Source of the DNA: Otatea glauca
Taxonomy: Eukaryota > Streptophyta > Magnoliopsida > Poales > Poaceae
Reading direction: 5' to 3'
Length of the DNA stretch: 64,000 nt
NCBI GenBank assembly: GCA_036346275.1
Contig: CM070718.1
Coordinates: 53,262,188 to 53,326,187, forward strand
The position numbers were made by a program, and so were the translations under genes. A model generated the notes under the pieces. It saw only the letters and a list, made by a program, of their open reading frames with translations, ran no database searches and was not told the origin of the DNA. Below are positions 20,290 to 32,600 of this stretch, piece by piece (position 1 is the stretch's first letter; each line of letters begins with the position of its first letter).

Positions 20290-23200
20290 TGTAACACCCT
20301 AAATTTTACTCTAATTTAAATTTTAGAGTATTTTTTATTTTTGTGAATTTTTGGGAATTTATTTAAATTTATTTGGATTTATTCAAATAGGGATTTTCTT
20401 GAAAACAATTGAATAATGGAAAAGTTTTTGCAAAGTTTTATTGCAAATATTTTAATTGAGTTCCAAATATCTCAAAGTAATTTCTGGAATTTTTCTAGAA
20501 TTTTTCTGTTATTTTAAAAGCCCCAAATGATTTAATTGAATTTCTAAAATTATTTTAAATGTGAAATGATTTAAAAATCAGATGAACAGTAATGGGCCGA
20601 GCCCATTACTGTGCGCATCGCCGGCCCAACCGCGCCGAAACCCTAGCCACCGCGCGCTCGAGCCGTCCGATCAGAATCCCGCGGATGCCGTTACGCCACG
20701 TCGCCCGAACGCGTGCGCCGTCGGATCGTAGCTGCGCGGACGTCCAAGATTGCGCCATGTCACTTCGTCCCCGCGAGATCGCCGGAGAGACGTGGGCTTT
20801 GATGGCCGTGAATTCTGCCGGCAGTTTCGCGCACGTCGAGGCAGCCCTTAAGTCCCCGTTGAGGGCGTCGTGCAGAAACCTTCACACCGCGTCTTTTGAC
20901 TCCTAGCACGCACGCCAAGACCCCCTCTAGCGCCCGTACGAGCTCGCCGTAGTTGTGTCTTTGTGCCGCCGCTGTTTTTCGCCGTTTGCTTCGCCGCCGG
21001 TTTCTCTCCGCCGTCGCCAAGGTCACTGGAGTAACCCTTCCGCCAAGCCGCGTCGAACGAGCCACTTCTTCTCGCCGGAGAAGCCCCGCATCGCCGTCGC
21101 CGAGGTCGTCTTCCCCAGCTCCGGCAACCTTCGCTTCTTCGCCGCCGTCAACCTCGTCGAACCGCGCCGACCGTCCGATCTGCATCGTTCGGTTCTGGTG
21201 AGTCCACGTAGCCTCCATCTCCGTAGATGTTTAGATTGAATCGTGACCGTTAGATCTTGACGTGTATGTAGGGATTAGATCTAGATTCTGCGGCTAGATT
21301 TAATGCGAACCCTTGGATCATTTTTGGACGCGTAGGATTGAGCAACGTCGCGCCATGAACAGTAAACCGCTCGGGTACCGTGGGCCGTTAGATTAGATCT
21401 AAACGGTAGAGATTGGATCTGGTTTTGCCCTAAGGATCCGCGCCGTTCAGATTTGAACGTGCGGCGGAGATGGCACCGCACTCGCCAAATCGCGGCCGAC
21501 GCTGGGCGTTTGACCGAGGCGAGACAAGATCCACCGTCGATTTCGGTGCACCGTCGCGATTGCGCCGCGGTCGTCGCATGAACCGAGACGCCGCGATGGC
21601 GCGCGGTCTTGGCCGTTGGATCCGAGCGCCGCTGGATGTGCGACGCGTGGAGCGTGGAGCCGAGGCGCCGCCGCTGGATGCGTGGTCGATCGCTAGATGC
21701 GCGACGCGTGTCGCACGCATCTCGGGGCGCTGCGGTGCGCGTGAGGAGATCTGGCCGTTGATTTAACGAACAGCTCGGATCTTGCCGCGTGGTCGCACTG
21801 TTTCAGTGAATCGAGTCCACGGCAGCCGAGCCGAGCCGTGAACCCGCCTATAGATTGAGCGACGTGGCGACCTGCAGGCGTGCACGTGTCGAGTGACGTC
21901 GCCGATGACGCCATAAATATTTTTTATATATAAAAATATTTCGACCGAAATTCATTTCTGTGCTGACGTCATAAATGAGAATTTCCAGTATAAAAATAAT
22001 TCAGAAAAATCGGATTTTCTTAATTTCTGTATTTTCAGATTTTATTCAAACTTCAAATGACTATAACTTTTGCATTTTAACTCGGATTTGGGTGATTCAA
22101 GTTTTTAAAAATTTATAAAATTGTGATATATTTAATGATGAATTGTATTTGAATTTTTGAGGTCATCTAGTCTTCTGTATTAGCTATTTATTGCATATTT
22201 TATTTGTGCGCGTAGACGCAAATTTGCCGGAAAGTTTCGAGGAAGAATTCGTCGCTCAAGACCAAGCTTCGGAACACGACCAGCAACTCTTTGAAGGCAA
22301 GTGATGCTTTGATCATTTTGATCATAGATTTTAAAATGTAATTTATGCTTTGAAACTATGCATGCTAATTATTTAAAATGAATTTAAATTATTTTGGGAT
22401 AATGTAGTTAATCAACCCATTTTGTTATGCCACCATGAATTATTAATTGTATGCCCTAAATCATTGTCACCCTAAGTTTGATTATATTAGTTGGATGTTA
22501 ATATTGTGCCAACACGGGAGGCTAGACCGTGAGTACATGCTTAGCCTTGCAAGAATCATGAGTGATCTTTCGGAAAAATGCTACAATACTGATTAAAGAC
22601 ATGTTGAATGTATTTTGAAAAGTGGTGTGATGATGCCACATGATGAGATTGAGGTACAGCGACCTGTGTGGTTCCGTACCGATGTTAAGTTATTGCTGGC
22701 ATGTGTTGCACAATAATCAACCGGGTGGGAAATGATTTAGACTGGGGCAAGTGGCAAGAGGTCAGTGTGCACAGTGGGCTGTGTGGCTTTGGGTTGATGA
22801 GTGATGTGAATCATGTGCCACATTGGGCCGTGTGCCCTGTTGAGTGTTGGAAGTCTTGCCTTGGTCCGCTTAAGGACTTCACCTTGCAAGCCATTGATCC
22901 GAGTCACCCGCATAAACCACATGTCGATATGGGATGACCTAGTTGACTAGGGTTCGATATCTTTCCTCCGATACTCGGGGTGACAAGACACAGGGTGTAT
23001 CTGTGTGGGGAGCGACTGTGCTACGGCTTGGTGCCCATCCAACGGTGATTGACCGGTCCTATACTTCGCTCTGTGTGAGGAAGTGATAGTGAAGGCAATC
23101 GGAGAGGTTCTTTGGTTAAGGTAGAAGTTCTGAAAAGCTTTGTTGCGACAATCACTGTGTGGTGAGCGGTCAGATCTTGTGGGTAAAGTGTACAACCTCT

Positions 23201-23912
23201 GCAGAGTGTCAAAACTATTCGAATAGCCGTGCTCACGGTATTGAGCATTGCTCGGGATTACAATCAAGGGTAGATTTTCATAAACAAAATGTGGGAAGGG
23301 TGGTGTGTGCCAAGTGTTAAAATGAACTCATAAGGTCAGTGCCGAGAATCCTCAAGGAAAAACCATTTGAAATTATTATTACTTATAACTGTTCCACTGC
23401 TTTAATCTAATTAAGATATTGGTTAAAAATGCTGCTTGATGCAAAAGAACCATTTAAGCCAACCCTTTGGAATAAGCTCTGCAGATAGTAATAGCGCTGC
23501 ATTCTGTGCATTACTTGTTGAGTGCCTTGTGTACTCGCCCCACCTTGCTTATCAACCCCAACATCAGTGGAGTAGACTACACCAGTTTGGGAGGAGGAGT
23601 ACATCGAGGATACGAACAACTAGGGGGCAAGCCCAGTCGGTTGCCTGTGACAAGATGAAGGCTTCCATGACTTTTACTTATGTTCCGCTGCTATTTCTTT
23701 ATTTTGAATAATGTAAGCCCTGCGTGGCTGACTTATTTGTAAGGAGACCATAAGGTCGTACAACTCGGTTTATATACATATTTGTACTATTTATTCTTAT
23801 ATCTTTGTGAATGTCTGTGATGTGCAACCCTGTATGCCTGTGTGTGCTAGCGTGATCCTGGACTGGCACAGAATACACAGAGGGTCCGGAATTGCAGATT
23901 CGGGTCCCAACA
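20290..23912 (+). repeat. Chromovirus 5' LTR (3.6 kb)
   Basis: Matches 29,662-33,317 end to end. It has an AT-rich start, a GC- and CpG-rich block (about 20,600-21,900), an AT-rich part and a long unstructured tail. Open frames inside the GC block (20,592-20,906 plus; 20,760-21,218 minus) recur in the other LTR and look like composition effects. A perfect 11-bp stem with 3-nt loop lies at 20,587-20,611. Confidence 0.92.
20587..20611. other. Hairpin in 5' LTR
   Basis: CAGTAATGGGC, loop CGA, GCCCATTACTG: a perfect 11-bp inverted repeat, preserved at 29,959-29,983 in the other LTR. Its role is unknown. Confidence 0.8.
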
Positions 23913-23916
23913 GAGG

Positions 23917-23928
23917 TGGTATCAGAGC
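23917..23928 (+). other. Chromovirus primer-binding site
   Basis: TGGTATCAGAGC, exact initiator tRNA-Met type, 4 bases after the LTR end at 23,912. Confidence 0.9.
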
Positions 23929-24112
23929 AGGTTGACTGTAGGACTTGACCCTAGTTTGGTAGTGCTTAGGAGGGTAAAACTATTTTATAAAGACCTAATC
24001 AACTTGAGCAAGAATATCAATGAAATCTTGACTTATCTCTTCTCCCTTATTTCATACCTATGCTGAATTTTTATTATTCTTTGTTTAATTTAAACAAGGT
24101 TTATTTTGGCAG

Positions 24113-24865
24113 ATGAGGATGATCCACACCTATGGAGAGCGCACCGGGGGATACGCCGCGGAGTTATGGCGTATGATGCAGTTGCTCGGAGGTTTTGACA
24201 GACCACTGTATCGAGGGACTTCGGTGGTACGGGCAGGACTTGACGTCGCCTGGGATGTCAAGATCACAGTGTATGCTCGGGAGAGGACGAGGGTGAGCCG
24301 TCCTATCTACATTATGGTCAGGAGGTCTTCTTTTGAGGCCGGAATCCAGGAGACGACGCGACAGGCGATGCGGCAGATTGCCCGCACTTACTCCGTAGAG
24401 TTGGAGAGCACCGTCTTTCGTCACCATCCGCGTCGAGATAATCGTTTGGACAGGATGGAGCTTGTGGAGGAGGACGCCACTATCACCCACCTGGCGAGGT
24501 ACGTCATCGCCCAGGAGGACGCCTTGGACGAGACGGCCCGGGAGTTGCAGAGGACCCGCGCCGAGGTCGCAGAGGCAAAGATCCAGCTGCGGGAGGGCTT
24601 AGCTCACTCCATGCAGAAGATCCAGGAGTTAGAGATGGCTCTGTATGGACCCGAGCCTGAGCCAGTCCTGGAGTTACACGATCCAGATCTGGAGGAGCCA
24701 GAGCAGGAGGCACCAGTGCAGGAGCAGGCAGCCCCGGGACCACCGGAGTCAATGGGGTCATTTGCACCAGCTGCAGTAGGTCATCAGGACCAGTTTGCCT
24801 CGATGCCAGAACACCCACCGGTGAATGCTCCGGGGGAGCCGCAGCCGGGTTGGCTCGATGAGTGA
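24113..24865 (+). CDS. ORF0: extra protein ahead of gag in the chromovirus
   Basis: An intact 250-codon frame in the same orientation as gag-pol, between primer-binding site and gag. Residues 1-110 are mixed and basic. About 125-175 are heptad-like (DALDETARELQRTRAEVAEA, MQKIQELEMAL), predicting a coiled coil. The C-terminus is Pro/Glu-rich (EPEPVLELHDPDLEEPEQEA). Additional ORFs ahead of gag are known in some rice gypsy elements such as RIRE3/RIRE8, with unknown function. That this frame is intact while pol has several lesions is notable. It could also be a host-derived capture. Confidence 0.65.
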   Translation: MRMIHTYGERTGGYAAELWRMMQLLGGFDRPLYRGTSVVRAGLDVAWDVKITVYARERTRVSRPIYIMVRRSSFEAGIQETTRQAMRQIARTYSVELESTVFRHHPRRDNRLDRMELVEEDATITHLARYVIAQEDALDETARELQRTRAEVAEAKIQLREGLAHSMQKIQELEMALYGPEPEPVLELHDPDLEEPEQEAPVQEQAAPGPPESMGSFAPAAVGHQDQFASMPEHPPVNAPGEPQPGWLDE

Positions 24866-25152
24866 TCGAGTCTAGTAGAGTATAGTGTCGAGACTCGAAG
24901 GTTGAGTCGCGTCTTTTTCTTCAGAGTCACCATTAGGTATGAGTCGTCATGGATTCCTATGTTTGCTTACTTGTTTTTGGTTGTGAGTGTCTCGTATGTG
25001 TTGCATTGCCCTTAGGCACTTGTGAGCAACCATACTGCTTTATATTATATCAATAAAGTGGCTAAATAATTTAAGTTACACCTATTTCCCCACATGAATT
25101 CTTCTACTTGTCTATGCTTTCTTCTTTTCTTAACCTTGGAAGCTTGCAACAG

Positions 25153-26180
25153 ATGGTGAGGACTCGTGGAAATGTTGGAGCCAGCGGAAGTGGAGCTAAC
25201 CAAAGTGGACAACTGAATGAAGAGTCGATCCTCAACCGCCGCAGGTTGATATGCAGAACCTGGGAGCCTTCTTGACTGCCCAGACTCAACTTATGAACAC
25301 GATGGTTCAAACCATGCAGCAGATATCCAATCAAGCTGCTGTGAATGTTCAACCTGGGGGTAACCATAGACCACACCCCTACTCCAGGTTGTCGGAGTTT
25401 ATGAGAACTCGTCCACCCACTTTCTCAGGTAACGCCAATCCACTGGAAGCGGACGATTGGCTAAGGACAATTGAAAGGAAGCTGCACATTACCCAGTGTG
25501 TAGGATATGAGAGGGTACTCTATGCCTCTCATCAACTCGAAGGACCGCCGCAGAATGGTGGGAAAACTTTTGCGCAGCTCATGAGGACCCACAGAGTATC
25601 ACGTGGGAGGAATTCACCTCAGCCTTCCGCCAGTACCATGTACCCGAGGGTATCATGGATCTTAAAAAGGAGGAATTCCGGAGCCTCAAGCAAGGCGGCC
25701 AGTCAGTGGCCGATTACCTAAATAAGTTCACCCAACTGGCACGCTACGCACCGGAGGACGTGGCTACAGATAAGGCCAGACAATCCCGCTTCATGAAGGG
25801 ATTGAATGCAGGGTTGCAGGTGGGACTGATCACCCACATATTCCCTGACTTCCAAGAGCTAGTTAACAAAGCTCTTATCTTAGAGGACAAGCGCCGAGAG
25901 TTGGATGACAACAGGAAGCGCAGAATGGCACAACAAGAAGGTCGTCAGGGTCAGCAGAGGCAGAGGACGGCACCCCAACAGTTCATCCGGTACCAGCCCA
26001 GAGGCAATGATAGGGCACCACTGCCGGCAAATCGCCCAGTGGGTCAGAATGTTCAGACTCCAGCCAGAACTGTGGCACAGACTGGAGGAACCTCTCAGGC
26101 AATGGGAAGATATTGCTATCATTGCAATGAAATGGGGCATTTGCCAACAAGCGCCCTAAGAAGGAGGTGTCACCCGGTCC
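25153..26180 (+). pseudogene. Chromovirus gag, frameshifted
   Basis: The likely start is the ATG at 25,153. A frame change near 25,235 leads to MQNLGAFLTAQTQL and RPPTFSGNANPLEADDWLRT, and another near 25,560-25,600 to the gag core DLKKEEFRSLKQGGQSVADY, FTQLARYAPEDV and ILEDKRRELDD. A zinc-knuckle stretch CYHCNEMGH begins near 26,113, but the frame then slips and the last cysteine is not recovered. Gag would form the particle shell. At least three lesions are visible. Confidence 0.85.
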
Positions 26181-26419
26181 GCTTTAACTCGGGAACACAC
26201 GGCAAGGACTCCGCGCCAATCGTGAACGCATGGGCATCAACAAAGAAGAACTCCATCCCAAGGAATCGCACGAGGCGAGTCAACCACATTACAACGGATG
26301 AAGTTCGAACGTCCACGGACGTTGTATCGGTAAGTTCTAGTAAACTCGATCAGCCATCGCTTTATTTGATTCCGGAGCTTCGCATTCTTTTATTTCCCGA
26401 GATTTTGCTGTTCAAAATG

Positions 26420-28169
26420 ATATGGAAATAGTAAATCTTAAATGTGTGCTCATAGTCCAATCCCCTGGATCAGAACTCCGATCCAAAGTAGGATGTTCTG
26501 GGGTAAGACTAATAATTAATGGAGTTGAGTTCCTAGCGAACTTAATCGTCCTTAATACCCAAACCTTGGATGTTATCCTAGGAATGGATTGGTTAACCAA
26601 TCACAAGGCAATGTTGGACTGCGGAAAAAGAGTCACATCGGTCGAGAGCCCGGATGGAAAGAAGGTTGAGTTTGAAGCAAAACCAGTGCGGGATGGACAA
26701 TTAATGGTCAACAGTATGAAGACTGTCAGCTTAGAGGAAGTTTCCATAGTCAATGAATATCCGGATGTTTTCCCGGCAGATTTACCTGGAATGCCGCCAG
26801 ATAGAGATATCGAGTTCGTGATAGAGCTGGTTCCAGGGACAACTCCAATAGCTAAGAGACCTTACAGGATGTCCACAGAGGAATTGGTGGAAATGAAGAA
26901 GCAAATTGAAGAACTGCTGGAAAAAGGATTTATAAGACCTAGTTCATCACCATGGGGAGCACCTGTCTTATTCGTTAAGAAGAAGGACGGGAGTTTTAGG
27001 ATGTGTATAGACTATCGTGCACTCAATGATGTGACGATAAAGAATAAGTATCTGCTACCCAGGATCGATGATTTGTTTGACCAGATGAGAGGAGCAGGAG
27101 TCTTCTCCAAAATTGATCTCCGATCAGGAACCATCAATTGAAGATCCGATCAGAGGATATTCCGAGGACTGCATTTTCGTCAAGATATGGACACTACGAG
27201 TTTACAGTGATGTCTTTTGGTTTGACAAATGCACCAGCATATTTCATGAACTTAATGAATAAGGTTTTTATGGAATATTTGGATAAATTTGTCGTCGTAT
27301 TCATAGATGATATCCTTATCTATTCCAAGACGAGAGAAGAGCACGCCGAGCATTTGAGGCTAGTCCTTGAAAAGTTGAGAGAGCAACAGTTGTTTGCGAA
27401 ATTTAGTAAATGTGATTTCTGGAAGAATAAGGTTGAATTTCTTGGACACATAATGACTGCAGCAGGAGTTGCGGTAGATCCAAAGAAAGTGGAGACGGTT
27501 CTGCATTGGGAGCAACCCAAGTCGGTAACCCAAATCCGTAGTTTCCTTGGAATGGCGGGGTATTACCGTCGATTCATCGAAGGATTCTCTACGATTGCGA
27601 GACCTCTTACGCAATTGTTGAAAAAGGAAAAGAAATTCTTATGGACACCTGAGTGTGAGAAGAGTTTTCAGGAGTTGAAGAGGAGATTAACATCGGCACC
27701 TGTATTAGTTTTACCTGACGTTCATCAAGGCTTCGACATCTATTGTGATGCATCGCGTCAGGGGTTGGGATGCGTGTTGATGCAAAATAGGAAGGTAATT
27801 GCCTATGCATCAAGGCAATTGAGACCACATGAGGAGAACTATCCGACTCATGATTTGGAATTAGCTGCCGTAGTGCATGCCCTAAAAATATGGCATCATC
27901 ATCTCATCGGAAATAGATGTGAAGTATATACTGATCATAAAAGTCTTAAGTATATCTTCACACAAGCTGACCTAAATATGAGGCAAAGAAGATGGTTAGA
28001 GTTAATCAAGGATTATAATGTGGGAATTCACTACAATCCGGTAAAGCCAACGTGGTGGCGACGCTTGAGCGTAAAGAACCACAGTGTAAATATGTTTGTT
28101 GAAACAAGTCAGCAGAATTGTGTAAGGATTTTCGAAATTAGAACTGAAATGGTACGGAAGGATTCCTAG
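26420..28169 (+). pseudogene. Chromovirus pol part 1: protease end, reverse transcriptase, RNase H
   Basis: Protease end LDVILGMDWLTNHKAMLDC, then reverse transcriptase: FIRPSSSPWGAPVLFVKKKD, RMCIDYRALND, FSKIDLRSG, then after a 1-base frameshift near 27,130-27,138 SRYGHYEFTVMSFGLTNAPA and the catalytic FIDDILIYS. RNase H follows with IYCDASRQGLGCVLMQ and YTDHKSLKYIF. A further frameshift near 28,045 destroys its end. The protease catalytic triad upstream (about 26,300-26,400) lies in a scrambled frame. Confidence 0.88.
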
Positions 28170-28299
28170 CAACTTTGGAAGTAAGACCTACCGGAAGATC
28201 GATCAAGGAAGGCGTAAAGATGATGATAAGATCAAAAGAATTAAGGGCAAAATGGATGAAGGCAAAGCAAAAGATTTCAAACTGGATGAATAAGGTACT

Positions 28300-29616
28300 A
28301 TGTGGTTTAAAAGGCGCATTTGTGTGCCGAACAAAAAGAAGTTGAAGCAGTTAATTCTGGGGGAGGCCCATGACTCCAAGTACTCAATTCATCCAGGAAG
28401 TGCGAAAATGTATCAAGATTTAAAGGAAAGATTTTGGTGGCCAAGCATGAAACGAGAAGTCGCCGAATACGTTGCATTATGTGACATATGCCAAAGAGTC
28501 AAAGCTATGCACCAAAGACCAACAGGGCTATTACAACCCCTAAAGATACCTGAATGGAAATGGGAAGAATTTGGTATGGATTTCATAACCGAATTGCCCA
28601 GAACACAAAGTGGATATGATTCCATATGGGTCATAGTAGATCGTTTAACTAAAGTGGCACATTTCATACCCGTGAAGACCACTTATTCCGGAGACCGGTT
28701 AGCAGAACTTTATATGTCAAGAATTGTTTGTTTGCATGGAGTACCGAAAAAGATAGTGTCAGACAGAGGTACCCAATTTACCTCCAGATTTTGGGGTAAG
28801 CTACACGAAGCAATGGGGACTCGTTTGAACTTCAGTACAGCATACCATCCGCAGACATATGGACAAACTGAGAGAGTCAATCAGATATTGGAGGATATGT
28901 TGAGGGCATGTGCCTTAGCATATTCCACTTCATGGGACAAGTGTTTGCCTTATGCTGAGTTTAGTTACAACAACAGTTATCAGGCGAGTTTACAAATGTC
29001 TCCATTTGAAGCTTTGTATGGTCGGTCCTGTCGAACACCATTGAATTGGAATGAGACAGGCGAATGACATGTTTTTGGACCAGACATTCTTCAGGAAGCG
29101 GAAGAACAGATCGCCCTGATCAGGGAAAGATTGAAGATTGCACAATCAAGGCAGAAGAGTTATGCTGACAACCGTCGCAGGGAACTGAGCTTTGAACCCG
29201 AAGATTTTGTGTACCTTAGAGTCACACCTCTCAAAGGAGTTAGAAGGTTCCATGCAAAAGGGAAGCTCGCACCCAGATATGTCGGACCATTCAAGATCTT
29301 GAGCCGCAGAGGTGAAGTTGCTTATCAGTTGGAGTTACCGCCATCTTTGGCAGGAGTGCATGATGTATTCCATGTATCACAACTGAAGAAGTGTCTTCGA
29401 GTACCGGAAGAGCAAACACCTTTGGAGGCAATTGAGCTGCAAGAAGATCTGACTTACAAAGAACATCCGATGAAGATTCTGGACGTAATGGACAGAGAGA
29501 CAAGGAACAAGTCAACATGTTTCTGCAGAATTCAATGGAGCAACCATTCGGAAAGTGAAGCAACGTGGGAACGTGAAGAAGATCTGAAGAAGGAGTTCCC
29601 TAACCTATTTCTGTAG
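28300..29616 (+). pseudogene. Chromovirus pol part 2: integrase and chromodomain
   Basis: The integrase zinc finger (H-x-H as HDSKYSIHPG, then CDICQR), then the core with catalytic D in FGMDFI, D in VSDRG and E in QTERVNQ. A stop at 29,065-29,067 breaks it after PLNWNETGE. The C-terminal part resumes at about 29,131 with PRYVGPFKI and HDVFHVSQLKK, and ends in a chromodomain (EHPMKILDVMDRE, RIQWSNHSESEATWE) at about residues 105-155 of that segment. Chromodomains guide integration to methylated histone marks. The gap 28,170-28,300 holds out-of-frame pol sequence. Confidence 0.88.
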
Positions 29617-29647
29617 ACAGCCCTGAATCTCGGGGACGAGATTCTGT

Positions 29648-29661
29648 TAAGGGGGGAGGTT
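29648..29661 (+). other. Chromovirus polypurine tract
   Basis: TTAAGGGGGGAGGTT ends directly at the 3' LTR start (29,662), the expected position. Confidence 0.85.
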
Positions 29662-32600
29662 TGTAACACCCTAAATTTTGCTCTAATTTAAATTTTGGAA
29701 TATTTTTTATTTTTGGGAATTTTTGGGAATTTATTTAAATTTATTTGGATTTATTCAAATAGGGCTTTTCTTGAAAACAATTGAATAATGGAAAAGTTTT
29801 TGCAAAGTTTTATTGCAAATATTTTAATTGAGTTCTAAATATCTCAAAGTAATTTCTGGAATTTTTCTAGAATTTTTCTGCTATTTTAAAAGCCCCAAAT
29901 GATTTAATTGAATTTCTAAAATTATTTTAAATGTGAAATGATTTAAAAATCAGATGAACAGTAATGGGCCGAGCCCATTACTGTGCGCGTCGCCGGCCCA
30001 ACCACGCCGAAACCCTAGCCACCGCGCGCTCGAGCCGTCCGATCAGAATCTCGCGGATGCCGTTACGCCACGTCGCCCGAACGCGTGCGCCGTCGGATCG
30101 TAGCTGCGCGGACGTCCAGGATTGCGCCACGTCACTTCGTCCCCGCGAGATCGCCGGAGAGACGTGGGCTTTGATGGCCGTGAATTCCGCCGGCAGTTTC
30201 GCGCACGTCGAGGCAGCCCTTAAGTCCCCGTTGAGGGTGTCGTGCAGAAACCTTCACGCCGCGTCTTTTGACTCCTAGCACGCACGCCGAGACCCCCTCT
30301 AGCGCCCGTACGAGCTCGCCGTAGTTGCGTCTTTGTGCCGTCGCTGTTTTTCGCCGTTTGCTTCGCCGCCGGTTTCTCTCCGCCGTCGCCAAGGTCACTG
30401 GAGTAACCCTTCCGCCAAGCCGCGTCGAACGAGCCACTTCTTCTCGCCGGAGAAGCCCCGCATCACCGTCGCCGAGGTCGTCTTCCCCAGCTCCGGCAAC
30501 CTTCGCTTCTTCGCCGCCGTCAACCTCGTCGAACCGCGCCGACCGTCCGATCTGCATCGTTCGGTTCTGGTGAGTCCACGTAGCCTCCATCTCTGTAGAT
30601 GTTTAGATTGAATCGTGACCGTTAGATCTTGACGTGTAGGTAGGGATTAGATCTAGATTCTGCGGCTAGATTTAATGCGAACCATTGGATCATTTTTGGA
30701 CGCGTAGGATTGAGCCATGTCGCGCCATGAACAGTAAACCGCTCGGGTACCGTGGGCCGTTAGATTAGATCTAAACGGTAGAGATTGGATCTGGTTTTGC
30801 CCTAAGGATCCGCGCCGTTCAGATTTGAACGTGCGGCGGAGATGGCACCGTACCCTCGCCAAATCGCGTCTTGTGACGTGGGCGTTTGATCGGGCGAGAC
30901 TAGATCCGGCGTCGATTTCGGTGCACCGTCGCGATTGCGCCGCGTGTCGTCGCATGAACCGAGACGTCGCGATGACGGCGCGGTCTTGGCCGTTGATCTG
31001 AGCGCCGTTGGATGTGCGACGCGTGGAGGCGTGGAGCCGAGGCGTCGCCGCGTTGGATGCGTGGCTGACCGCTGGATGCGCGACGCGTGTCGCATGCATC
31101 TCGGGGCGCTGCGGTGCGCGTGAGGAGATCTGGCCGTTGATTCAACGAACGGCTCGGATCTTGCCGCGTGGCTGCACTGTTCTGGTGAACCGAGTCCACA
31201 GTAGGCCAGAGCCGAGCCGTGAACGCAGTCTATAGACCAGAGCGACGTGGCAGCCTCTGGGCGTGCCACGTGTCGAGCTGACGTCAGCGATGACGTCATA
31301 AATATTTTTTATATATAAAAATATTTCGACCGAAATTCATTTCTGTGCTGACGTCATAAATGTGAATTTTCAGTATAAAAATAATTCAGAAAAATCGGAT
31401 TTTCTTAATTTCTGTATTTTCAGATTTTATTCAAACTTCAAATGACTATAACTTTTGCATTTTAACTCGGATTTGGGTGATTCAAATTTCTAAAAATTCA
31501 TAAAATTGTGATCTATTTAGTGATGAATTTTATTTGAATTTTTGAGGTCATCTAGTCTTCTGTATTAGCTATTTATTGCATATTTTATTTGTGCGCGTAG
31601 ACGCAAATTTGCCGGAAAGTTTCGAGGAAGAATTCGTCGCTCAAGACCAAGCTTCGGAACACGACCAGCAACTCTTTGAAGGCAAGTGATGCTTTGATCA
31701 TTTTGATCCCAGATTTTAAAATGTAATTTATGCTTTGAAACTATGCATGCTAATTATTTAAAATGAATTTAAATTAATTTGGGATAATGTAGTTAATCAA
31801 CCCATTTTGTTATGCTACCTTGAATTATTAATTGTATGCCCTAAATCATTGTCACCCTAAGTTTGATTATATTAGTTGGATGTTAATATTGTGCCAACAC
31901 GGGAGGCTAGACCGTGAGTAGATGCTTAGCCTTGCAACGAATCATGAGTGATCTTTCGGAAAAATACTACAATACTGATTAAAGACATATTGAATGTATT
32001 TTGAAAAGTGGTGTGATGATGCCACATGATGAGATTGAGGTACAGCGACCTGTGTGGTTCCGTACCGATGTTAAGTTATTGCTGGCATGTGTTGCACAAT
32101 AATCAACTAGGTGGGAAATGATTTAGACTGGGGCAAGTGGCAAGAGGCTGTGTGCCTGGTGGGCCTGTGTGGCTTTGGGTTGATGAGTGATGTGAATCTG
32201 TGTGCCACATTGGGCTGTGTGCCACTGTTGAGTGTTGGAAGTCTTGCCTTGGTCAGTTAAGGACTTCACCTTGCAAGCCTTTGATCTGAGTCACCCGTAC
32301 AACCACATGTCTGATATGGGACAGACCTAGTTGACTAGGGTTCTGATATCTTTCCTCTGATACCTCGGGGTGACAGTACACAGGGGTGTATCTGTGTGGG
32401 GGAGCGTACCTGTGCTACGGCTTGGTGCCCATCCAACGGTGATTGACCGGTCCTATACTTCGGCTCTGTGTGAGGGAAGTGATAGTGAAGGCAATACCGG
32501 AGAGGTTCTTTGGTTAAGGTAGAAGTTCCTGAAAAATTTTGTTGCGGACAATCACCTGTGTGGTGGCGGTCAGATCTTGTGGGTAAAGTGTACAACCTCT

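Noticed and set aside
20760..21218. Antisense 152-codon frame, also at 30,132-30,590
   Set aside because: Present in both LTRs because they are copies; it lies in a CpG-rich block and shows no domain.
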